Part shown: one piece after another, positions 1 through 4,724 of the stretch | Layout: each line of letters starts with the position of its first letter | Position numbering within the stretch: position 1 is the stretch's first letter | Assembly (NCBI GenBank): GCA_003651045.1 | Contig: QMTJ01000021.1 | Location: 1-10,436 of the forward strand | Length of the DNA: 10,436 bases | From: Thermoplasmata archaeon | Lineage (GTDB): Archaea > Thermoplasmatota > E2 > DHVEG-1 | Direction of reading: 5' to 3' | Notes under the pieces: model-generated | The model's input: the letters and a program-made list of their open reading frames with translations, nothing else | Databases searched by the model: none | What the model was told of the DNA's origin: nothing | Translations under genes and position numbers: made by a program

Positions 1-29
1 AATAAGTTAAAGGAAGAGTTGTAATCTAA

Positions 30-36
30 TTTTTTT
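30..36 (+). terminator. T-tract, possible terminator of an upstream gene
   Basis: A run of seven T follows a TAA in frame at 22-24. Archaeal RNA polymerase commonly stops at T-rich stretches without a hairpin. This could end transcription of a gene lying to the left of the window, but that gene cannot be confirmed from 24 bases. Confidence 0.25.
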
Positions 37-129
37 AGTCCAAAACCATGTTAATATATAAAATTTTTATAATTTTAAAGAAATATTTAAGTATTTGTAA
101 AACAACCAAATAAATTAAGGGAATAAAAA

Positions 130-426
130 ATGAAAAAAATAAAGATTCTAAAAATCACCCTTGTCTCTTGGATTCTGCTTATAATACTGTCAGTAGCATG
201 GCTATTTTTTTTACTATTGAATAATATCCATGTTATTTTAACAAATATTTTGTTTTTATTTGTTTTAATCATCGCATGTTTAAGCTTTGTTTTATCCTCT
301 TTTTTTATCTATCAAATAATCGTTGATGTGAAAGCTGAGATAAAAAAAGCAAAGGATATGGAGAAAAACATTAGTGATATGTATCAGTATGATAAAATAG
401 CTGATCCACCACTTATGTATACCTGA
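130..426 (+). CDS. small two-helix membrane protein, function unknown
   Basis: 98 aa, not recognised as a named family. A basic start (KKIKILK) is followed by two strongly hydrophobic stretches, about residues 9-30 and 37-65, joined by a very short turn. A charged, helical tail (66-98) rich in Lys and Glu and ending in PPLMYT follows. By the positive-inside tendency, both ends would face the cytoplasm with a helical hairpin in the membrane. There is no signal peptide cleavage motif and no catalytic signature. A weak AAGGGA ribosome site lies about 8 nt before the ATG, and an AT-rich box (AAATATTTAA, 81-90) could be the promoter. The stop lies only 4 nt from the end of the convergent gene, so the two transcripts must overlap. 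It may serve as a small accessory or sensor-linked membrane protein, but nothing here shows that. Confidence 0.6.
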   Translation: MKKIKILKITLVSWILLIILSVAWLFFLLLNNIHVILTNILFLFVLIIACLSFVLSSFFIYQIIVDVKAEIKKAKDMEKNISDMYQYDKIADPPLMYT

Positions 427-430
427 AGTT

Positions 431-847
431 TTAGTTGTATTCTAAATGTACAACCCATGCTTCTTTAGGTATTTTTTTATATATCCTATATGGGTCTTCT
501 CTATTCTGTTCATAGGCTACTTCTCTGATGACTTCGTTGTTGAAAGACCAATAGTATTTACGGATGATTTTACCTTTTTTCTTGTATTCTTCTCTTCTTA
601 GTTTAAGGAGTTTTTCTTTTTGTAACTCGTAGAATAAAGCTCTCGCGTATTTATCAATGGTCATATCTTCTATTTCTTCTTCGCCGTTGAAGATTTCTTC
701 TACGGTTTTTGCAAGTGCTATCGCGTCTTCTTTAGCCATTTCAAAACGGTTTTTTAGTGCTTTTACTAGTAATCGTTTCATTCTATTTTTTTCCTCCACT
801 ATGTTTTTTATCTCTGTAAAATATGGTTTAAATGGGTTGTTGTACAT
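431..847 (-). CDS. conserved small archaeal protein, DUF6015-like (tentative)
   Basis: 138 aa, soluble, mostly helical and highly charged. The middle (about 23-110) runs MKRLLVKALKNRF, then a helix with repeated Ala/Glu, then ALFYELQKEKLLKLRREE and KYYWSF. This arrangement of an N-terminal helical pair, a FY.LQ..KLL segment and a final aromatic YYW strand resembles small uncharacterised Thermoplasmata proteins that I recall as DUF6015; that is memory, not a search. The first 22 and last 25 residues (ending in IPKEAWVVHLEYN) look like additions to such a core. No catalytic residues can be named. The basic, winged-helix-like look would allow nucleic-acid binding, but this is a guess. The start is supported by an AGGT ribosome site 5-6 nt upstream on the minus strand. 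It is divergent from serC. Confidence 0.7.
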   Translation of the reverse strand: MYNNPFKPYFTEIKNIVEEKNRMKRLLVKALKNRFEMAKEDAIALAKTVEEIFNGEEEIEDMTIDKYARALFYELQKEKLLKLRREEYKKKGKIIRKYYWSFNNEVIREVAYEQNREDPYRIYKKIPKEAWVVHLEYN

Positions 848-884
848 TTGTTACCTACTTTGTTTGACGGTTCTTATCCGAATC

Positions 885-892
885 ATTTAAAT
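885..892. promoter_or_regulatory. palindromic TATA-like box between divergent genes
   Basis: ATTTAAAT reads the same on both strands and lies between the 138-aa gene (start 847) and serC (start 955). On the minus strand it is preceded by purine-rich AAGAG, as a BRE would be, and would give a transcript starting near 863. On the plus strand it would give a start near 914 and a leader of about 40 nt carrying the serC ribosome site. A second AT-rich box (TTTAAAAAA, 925-933) is also possible for serC but would leave no leader for the ribosome site. Confidence 0.35.
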
Positions 893-954
893 CTCTTTTG
901 TTGTTACAGTGCTTCAAAAATTTGTTTAAAAAATTAATGGGGTGAAAAAAGATT

Positions 955-2040
955 ATGACGAAACGTGTCTATAATTTCTATCCAGGCCCTGCTACTTTAC
1001 CGTTGCCTGTTTTAAAAAAAGCACAAGAGGAACTACTAGATTATAAAGGTACAGGTATGTCTGTTATGGAGCTCTCTCATCGTTCTAAAGAATATGGTGA
1101 ACTTCATCAAGAAGCCGTGGATCTTGTGAAAGAATTAATGAATCTCCCAGATGAGTACCATGTGTTATGGTTACAAGGTGGTGCATCTACACAGTTTTAT
1201 ATGGTACCTGTTAATCTAAAAATCGATGGTAAACATATGGAATATGTGAATACAGGCGCGTGGGCGAAAAAAGCAATTAAAGAAGCAAAACTTTACGGTG
1301 ATGTTAACATTGTAGCATCCTCTGAGGATGAAAACTTTTCATATATACCAAAAAACATAGAATTCAGTGACAAAGCATCTTATGCCCACATAACAGGTAA
1401 CAACACAATATATGGTACAGAATATCATGAATGGCCAAAAACACCTGATGATGTTCCACTTGTTTGTGACATGTCCTCTAACATAATGGATAAAGTCATA
1501 GATCCAAAAAAATTTGGGGTAATATACGCTGGTGCACAGAAAAACATTGGACCCGCTGGTGTAACCCTCGTCATCGTTAGAGAAGATCTCCTCGGAAGGG
1601 TACCAGAAAACACGCCAACTATGCAGAAATGGAAAACACATGCAGAAAAAAACTCTTTATTCAACACACCACCCTGCTGGGCTATATACATCTGCAAACT
1701 TTCTCTAGAATACAATAAAAGCCTTGGTGGAGTACCTGCTTTAGAAAAAACCAATAGGAAAAAAGCAAAAATCCTCTACGACGTGATAGATAAATCAGAT
1801 GGTTTTTACAAGGGACATGCTAAACCTGATTCTAGATCCCTGATGAATGTAACATTTAACCTACAAACACCAGAGTTAGAAGAAAAATGTGTAAAAGAAG
1901 CAGCTGAACGTGGACTAATCGGACTAAAAGGACATAGATCCGTTGGTGGTATGAGAGCTTCAATCTATAACGCGATGACATTAGAAGGCGTAGAAACCTT
2001 AGCAGAGTTCATGAAAGAATTCCAAGAGGAAAACCAATAA
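955..2040 (+). CDS. serC: phosphoserine aminotransferase (bacterial-type SerC)
   Basis: 361 aa, the usual length for the family. It is a PLP-dependent class V aminotransferase that moves the amino group from glutamate to 3-phosphohydroxypyruvate, giving phosphoserine for serine synthesis. The N-terminus NFYPGPATLP and the MELSHRSKEY segment are hallmarks, as are LQGGASTQF (cofactor phosphate-binding loop) and GAQKNIGPAG, with the PLP lysine at Lys196. The C-terminal GHRSVGGMRASIYNAM block is also typical. These match the E. coli-like SerC family rather than the shorter archaeal or actinobacterial variants. The ATG is preceded by GGGGTG (939-944) with about 10 nt spacing. The gene stands alone: it is divergent from the 138-aa gene and followed by T-tracts, with no serA or serB in view. 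In archaea that make PLP with PdxS/PdxT, SerC would serve only serine synthesis. Confidence 0.96.
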   Translation: MTKRVYNFYPGPATLPLPVLKKAQEELLDYKGTGMSVMELSHRSKEYGELHQEAVDLVKELMNLPDEYHVLWLQGGASTQFYMVPVNLKIDGKHMEYVNTGAWAKKAIKEAKLYGDVNIVASSEDENFSYIPKNIEFSDKASYAHITGNNTIYGTEYHEWPKTPDDVPLVCDMSSNIMDKVIDPKKFGVIYAGAQKNIGPAGVTLVIVREDLLGRVPENTPTMQKWKTHAEKNSLFNTPPCWAIYICKLSLEYNKSLGGVPALEKTNRKKAKILYDVIDKSDGFYKGHAKPDSRSLMNVTFNLQTPELEEKCVKEAAERGLIGLKGHRSVGGMRASIYNAMTLEGVETLAEFMKEFQEENQ

Positions 2041-2077
2041 AAAAAACTTATAAAATTAATCATCCAAACACTCTCTC

Positions 2078-2085
2078 TTTTTTTT
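2078..2085 (+). terminator. T8 tract after serC
   Basis: A pyrimidine-rich CTCTCTC followed by eight T starts 38 nt after the serC stop. A second T8 lies at 2115-2122. There is no hairpin, which is normal for archaeal termination. Together they probably separate serC from the receiver gene. Confidence 0.55.
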
Positions 2086-2127
2086 ATTTAAACAATTACT
2101 CACACTCACGATTCTTTTTTTTCAAAA

Positions 2128-2155
2128 TGACATTTTAACAAGTTAAACTTAAATA
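2128..2155 (+). promoter_or_regulatory. promoter of receiver gene, copy 1 of a duplicated element
   Basis: TGACATTTTAACA is followed by the TATA-like CTTAAATAC (2148-2156). Transcription would start near 2178, leaving a leader of about 40 nt with an AGGTGA ribosome site (2205-2210). The 28-bp segment recurs at 2677-2704 with 25 of 28 bases identical. Inside it, TTTAAC-AA-GTTAAA (2134-2147) is a perfect dyad that could be an operator. A perfect palindrome ATGTTAACAT (2169-2178) sits at the expected start of transcription. Confidence 0.5.
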
Positions 2156-2219
2156 CAACTATTGTCAAATGTTAACATGGTAAATAATAACTTAGGCGGA
2201 TGGTAGGTGAAAGGAAAAA

Positions 2220-2609
2220 ATGGATAACAAGATCATGATAGTTGATGACGAACCAGATGTTCTATCATCATTAAAAACCATATTCGAGAAACACAACTAT
2301 GAAGTAATCACAGTTGAAAATGGATACAAATGCTTAGAGGAACTAAAAAAAGGATTCAGAGGAATAATACTCATGGACCTAATGATGTCAGGTATGGACG
2401 GATGGGATACAATTAAAGAAATAGTAAACCGTGGTTTAATAAAAAACGTAGCAATAGAAATCATAACAGGTAGAGGAACAAAAGACCATAAGAGACTGGG
2501 CGTATTGGGACCATACATCTATGATTACCTCTCCAAACCACTTGATATAAACGAACTAATTAATAGCGTAGAAAAATGTAAAACCTATCTATCTGCTAAA
2601 AACAACTAA
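2220..2609 (+). CDS. stand-alone response regulator receiver protein
   Basis: 129 aa, a single CheY-like receiver with no output domain. Phosphoryl transfer from a histidine kinase to Asp53 should switch its surface. The acidic pocket is Asp9-Asp10, the phospho-acceptor is Asp53 (ILMDLMM), the switch Thr is Thr83 and the conserved Lys is Lys106 (LSKPLD). The loop after Asp53 reads MMSG where most receivers have MMPG, so the usual proline is missing. Residues 84-100 (GRGTKDHKRLGVLGPY) form a longer, basic alpha4 region than in the other two receivers here. The ATG has an AGGTGA ribosome site 9 nt upstream. The gene is monocistronic: T-tracts lie before it and a T6 follows at 2638-2643. No histidine kinase or methyl-accepting protein is in the window, so its partner is unknown. 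Confidence 0.92.
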   Translation: MDNKIMIVDDEPDVLSSLKTIFEKHNYEVITVENGYKCLEELKKGFRGIILMDLMMSGMDGWDTIKEIVNRGLIKNVAIEIITGRGTKDHKRLGVLGPYIYDYLSKPLDINELINSVEKCKTYLSAKNN

Positions 2610-2637
2610 AAAGAAGCACACCTCCATCTTCCTTCTC

Positions 2638-2643
2638 TTTTTT
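2638..2643 (+). terminator. T6 tract after receiver gene
   Basis: The pyrimidine-rich stretch CCTTCTC ending in six T begins 29 nt after the receiver stop codon. It is a plausible simple archaeal terminator. Confidence 0.4.
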
Positions 2644-2653
2644 AATTTGCTAT

Positions 2654-2677
2654 AATATGATGACATTTTGTCATATT
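2654..2677. promoter_or_regulatory. palindromic operator-like site
   Basis: AATATGA (2654-2660) and TCATATT (2671-2677) are perfect inverted repeats. Within them, TGACA-TTT-TGTCA (2661-2673) is a second perfect dyad. The site ends where the second promoter copy (2677-2704) begins, the usual place for an activator or repressor site upstream of an archaeal BRE/TATA. The word TGACATTTT occurs here and in both promoter copies. Confidence 0.4.
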
Positions 2678-2704
2678 GACATTTTAACAGATTAACCTTA
2701 AATA
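2677..2704 (+). promoter_or_regulatory. promoter-like element, copy 2 of the duplicated element
   Basis: The sequence is TGACATTTTAACA followed by a TATA-like CCTTAAATATAA (2696-2707), 25 of 28 bases identical to 2128-2155. It points rightward, but no plus-strand protein gene follows until 4763, and rnhB in between is on the other strand. If active it would start a transcript near 2730, just ahead of the large inverted repeat at 2761-2853. It could also be a dead duplicate. Confidence 0.35.
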
Positions 2705-2752
2705 TAATGAAAGAAGTCCATAGGTATACACATCCCATCCTAAAAAACACAT

Positions 2753-2872
2753 AAAAAAAAGGGTCTGGATGTCAAAAAAAAATTTAAAAAATTAATGGTT
2801 TAAAAAATCCTTAAACACACCAATATTTCCTGCTTTTAAAAAAATCCAGACCCATTCCCCTCCTAAAAAAAA
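2753..2872 (-). terminator. clustered T-tracts downstream of rnhB
   Basis: On the minus strand, six T runs of 6-9 bases follow the rnhB stop: complements of 2865-2872, 2838-2844, 2802-2807, 2786-2791, 2774-2782 and 2753-2760. The last comes right after the closing arm of the 10-bp stem. Such T-rich clusters are efficient archaeal terminators, so minus-strand transcripts are unlikely to pass this region. Confidence 0.5.
2761..2853. repeat. perfect 10-bp inverted repeat with 73-nt loop; structured RNA or terminator
   Basis: GGGTCTGGAT (2761-2770) is exactly complementary to ATCCAGACCC (2844-2853). It is one of the few GC-richer words in a very AT-rich gap. The 73-nt interior holds a small hairpin, GTTTAA-AAAATCC-TTAAAC. 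Read on the plus strand, it lies about 30 nt after the start expected from the promoter-like copy at 2677-2704 and could be a non-coding RNA ending in a pyrimidine tail (CCCCTCCT, 2857-2864). Read on the minus strand, the stem is followed directly by T8 and lies downstream of rnhB, so it could instead be part of that gene's terminator. The sequence does not decide between these. No C/D-box or H/ACA signature was convincing. Confidence 0.45.
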
Positions 2873-2895
2873 CAATAAACTAATAAAAAAAATAT

Positions 2896-3552
2896 TTAGA
2901 AATCATCTAATTTTTTAACTCTATCTTTCAGTAATATATTCTGCGCGGTCTCCCATGAACATCTAGTATGAGGTGGTAAATCTTTAAACCTCTCAACCCA
3001 TGTTTCAAGAAACTTCCGCGTAACTGGATCAGCGGGATAACCACTCCCTAATGGTATATCCAACTTTTTCCTGAGCATACTCTCTATCTTATGTATTTCT
3101 TCATCTCTCCTAGTTTTAGCAAGAATTGAAGCTGCACTAACAATAGGATAAATCTCATCTGCTTTATGCTTTGAAATAATATATGGTTTAAAAGAAAGCC
3201 TGTCTAGAATGTTTTTACCGAATCTCTTTTCATTCACATCAGCTGAATCAACATAACATATCTCAGGTTTTAGTTTTTGGATAACCTTAGCAAAAGCATT
3301 TACTTCTATTTCATTAAGAGTCATCACCCTACGCATATCATCAATATCCTGCGCAGGTATAACAAGGACCTCATAATTAACAGCTATTTTTTTTATTTTT
3401 TTACCTAGAAACTCCCTACGTTTAGGTGATAGTTTTTTGGAATCACGTATTCTATTTTTTGTCAGTTCAGAATCATCCTTTAATGTAACCCCTGCAATTA
3501 CTAGAGGGCCGACTACCGGTCCACGACCTGCTTCATCTACTCCACTGATCAT
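2896..3552 (-). CDS. rnhB: ribonuclease HII
   Basis: 218 aa from the ATG at 3552. RNase HII cuts the RNA strand of RNA/DNA hybrids and single ribonucleotides in DNA, removing primers and misincorporated ribonucleotides. The N-terminal GVDEAGRGPVVGPLVIAG carries Asp6 and Glu7. Asp102 (VDSADV) and Asp132 (KADEIYPIVSAASILAK) complete the four acidic metal ligands of archaeal enzymes. RIRDSKKLSPKRRE and GSGYPADPVTRKFL are further family blocks, and the length fits single-subunit archaeal RNase HII. A longer reading from a TTG at 3570 would add six residues (MLTSFY), but family members begin just before G-[IV]-D-E. The TATA-like TTACATATAG (3571-3580) lies about 24 nt before this ATG with no ribosome site between, so a leaderless mRNA from the ATG is likely. 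It is transcribed away from the tRNA gene. Confidence 0.95.
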   Translation of the reverse strand: MISGVDEAGRGPVVGPLVIAGVTLKDDSELTKNRIRDSKKLSPKRREFLGKKIKKIAVNYEVLVIPAQDIDDMRRVMTLNEIEVNAFAKVIQKLKPEICYVDSADVNEKRFGKNILDRLSFKPYIISKHKADEIYPIVSAASILAKTRRDEEIHKIESMLRKKLDIPLGSGYPADPVTRKFLETWVERFKDLPPHTRCSWETAQNILLKDRVKKLDDF

Positions 3553-3570
3553 ATAAAAACTTGTTAACAA

Positions 3571-3580
3571 CTATATGTAA
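3571..3580 (-). promoter_or_regulatory. TATA-like box for rnhB (leaderless)
   Basis: On the minus strand TTACATATAG is centred about 24 nt upstream of the ATG at 3552, so transcription should begin at or next to the start codon. The perfect palindrome TTGTTAACAA (3561-3570) lies between box and start. It shares the core TGTTAACA with the receiver leader at 2170-2177. Confidence 0.4.
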
Positions 3581-3649
3581 AAAGATGTTACGGAAAAAAA
3601 CATATTTAACTTGTGAGTTTATTTCAACACTCTTAAATTTGTTTTATTT

Positions 3650-3722
3650 GCCGCTGTAGCTTAGATGGTGGAGCGGCTGACTCGTAATCAGCAGGTCAGG
3701 GGTTCGAATCCCCTCAGCGGCT
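3650..3722 (+). tRNA. tRNA-Thr, anticodon CGU (codon ACG)
   Basis: 73 nt with a full cloverleaf. The acceptor stem pairs GCCGCTG (3650-3656) with CAGCGGC (3715-3721), and the discriminator is U at 3722. The D-arm is TAGCTTAGATGGTGGAGCG. The anticodon stem pairs GCTGA (3676-3680) with TCAGC (3688-3692) around loop CTCGTAA, with the anticodon CGT at 3683-3685. The T-arm pairs AGGGG with CCCCT around TTCGAAT. No intron and no encoded CCA. U73 is usual for archaeal tRNA-Thr. The last 9 nt overlap, antisense, the end of the receiver gene on the minus strand. A weak TATA-like GTTTATTT (3617-3624) lies about 30 nt upstream. Confidence 0.97.
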
Positions 3723-4097
3723 TACTCCTTTATTTAATATTTTATCAATCCGTTCTTTAAGATCTTTTATGTTAAAAGGTTTAACGATATAGTCCTCAGC
3801 AGCTAAATTCCCCATACCGACGCTCATAACATCTCCTTTAGCTGTTAAAAAAATTATAGGTATATCACTCCATTCTGGGTTCTCCTTGATTTTAGCTGCT
3901 ACATCCCATCCATTTACATCAGGCATCATAATATCTAGTAAAACAAGATCAGGGTTACTAGGTAACTCTTTTAATATCTCTATACATTCTTTTCCATCTT
4001 TCGCCTTGATCACCTCGTAACCACACATCTCAAGCATTTGACCCACAGTCATCAAAATATCAGGTTCATCATCTACTATCATCACTTTTTTACTCAT
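3714..4097 (-). CDS. stand-alone response regulator receiver protein
   Basis: 127 aa, one receiver domain and no output domain. Asp9-Asp10 form the metal pocket, Asp55 (LLDIMMPDVNGWD) is the phospho-acceptor, Thr85 (IIFLTAKGD) is the switch residue and Lys106 (YIVKPF) the conserved lysine, so every catalytic position is intact. A glycine/methionine-rich stretch (GDVMSVGMGNLAAEDY) replaces the more usual charged alpha4 entry. The start overlaps the stop of the upstream receiver by four bases (ATGA, 4094-4097), so the two are probably translated together from one mRNA. Its last residues (VSR, stop) are encoded by the antisense strand of the tRNA-Thr acceptor stem. It likely takes phosphate from, or passes it to, a kinase encoded elsewhere. 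Confidence 0.93.
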   Translation of the reverse strand: MSKKVMIVDDEPDILMTVGQMLEMCGYEVIKAKDGKECIEILKELPSNPDLVLLDIMMPDVNGWDVAAKIKENPEWSDIPIIFLTAKGDVMSVGMGNLAAEDYIVKPFNIKDLKERIDKILNKGVSR

Positions 4098-4468
4098 GTT
4101 TCCCCCTTCTCACCTAATATTTTATCAACCCTATCCAGTAGAGTATCTTTGTCAAAGGGTTTCATAATGTAATCAGCGAGTCCTTCATCTAGCAGCACTT
4201 GTTTTCTTTTCTCAGATATCTCAAGTACACTCATAAAAGCTACTTTTACATCAGGTGATTTTTTATTAATCCTGTTAAATACATCCCAACCGCTCATACC
4301 AGGCATCATAATATCAAGGAGAACCAAGTCTACTTTTTCTTTTTCAAGTTTCCTAAGACATTCTTCACCACTAAACGCTGTTACAACCTGGTAACCCCCG
4401 AGTTCAAGAACCGTTCTAGTTAAATCAACTATATCTGGCTCGTTATCTACAACCATTATTTTTTTCAT
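4094..4468 (-). CDS. stand-alone response regulator receiver protein with Asp-to-Asn pocket change
   Basis: 124 aa, a single CheY-like receiver. Asp52 (VLLDIMMPGMSGWD) is the phospho-acceptor, Ser80 (VAFMSVLE) the switch hydroxyl and Lys103 (YIMKPF) the conserved lysine. The second acidic pocket residue, Asp in most receivers, is Asn9 here (VVDNEPD), which would weaken magnesium binding or alter the phosphorylation lifetime. A basic segment (EISEKRKQVLLDEG) fills the alpha4 region. It is the first gene of a two-receiver unit and overlaps the next gene by 4 bases. The minus-strand ATG is preceded by GATGAGGA about 5 nt away. A TATA-like TTTAAAAA (complement of 4543-4550) lies upstream, just inside a perfect dyad at 4563-4581. 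It is divergent from the kor operon. Confidence 0.92.
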   Translation of the reverse strand: MKKIMVVDNEPDIVDLTRTVLELGGYQVVTAFSGEECLRKLEKEKVDLVLLDIMMPGMSGWDVFNRINKKSPDVKVAFMSVLEISEKRKQVLLDEGLADYIMKPFDKDTLLDRVDKILGEKGET

Positions 4469-4562
4469 TTTTCCTCATCTCACCATCTGTTAAATCTAAA
4501 GATTTATTTTTTTTTATCATTAAAACCTATATCTATAACATGTTTTTAAATTAATGCTTTTC

Positions 4563-4581
4563 TCTATTTTTCTAAAATAGA
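4563..4581. promoter_or_regulatory. perfect 8-bp dyad, operator-like
   Basis: TCTATTTT (4563-4570) and AAAATAGA (4574-4581) are perfect inverted repeats around TCT. The site lies in the 294-bp divergent gap between the receiver pair and kor, about 12 bp upstream of the TATA-like box of the receiver pair. Immediately right of it, AAAATGTT occurs twice (4584-4591, 4594-4601), one helical turn apart. Together they look like binding sites for a dimeric regulator. Confidence 0.4.
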
Positions 4582-4680
4582 TTAAAATGTTAAAAAATGT
4601 TGAAATATTTAAAGTTATCAACTAAAAAAACCTTAATTTTTTTCATAGATCTAAAAATATAATCAAGACTAATATTTGAA

Positions 4681-4696
4681 AGAAAGGATTTAAAAA
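4681..4696 (+). promoter_or_regulatory. BRE/TATA promoter of the kor operon
   Basis: The purine-rich AGAAAGGA (4681-4688) directly precedes TTTAAAAA (4689-4696), a good archaeal BRE-TATA pair. Transcription would start near 4718, giving a leader of about 45 nt that contains a tandem 10-bp repeat and a GAGG ribosome site (4749-4752). Confidence 0.5.
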
Positions 4697-4724
4697 CTTG
4701 ATTCTGCATATCCCCTCTTCTCCC

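Noticed and set aside
1..24. Possible tail of an upstream protein (NKLKEEL then TAA).
   Set aside because: Eight codons are too few to support a gene; only the T-tract after it hints at a gene end.
61..90. AT-rich palindromic run before the small membrane protein.
   Set aside because: Low-complexity A/T sequence gives such symmetry by chance; only the TATA-like reading is mentioned, within that gene.
1339..1754. Long minus-strand open frames inside serC.
   Set aside because: They are antisense shadows of a well-conserved coding sequence, with no ribosome site and no recognisable protein features.
2707..2754. 15-codon plus-strand frame (MKEVHRYTHPILKNT) after the second promoter copy.
   Set aside because: Its ATG lies immediately after the TATA-like box, so a transcript from that box would begin downstream of it. 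No ribosome site.
2761..2853. C/D-box or H/ACA guide RNA in the large stem-loop.
   Set aside because: No proper C box (RUGAUGA) and D box (CUGA) pair, and no ACA at a suitable distance 3' of the stem. The RNA class stays open.
3553..3570. TTG at 3570 as the rnhB start.
   Set aside because: It adds six non-conserved residues, has no ribosome site, and would lie upstream of the transcript start expected from the TATA-like box.
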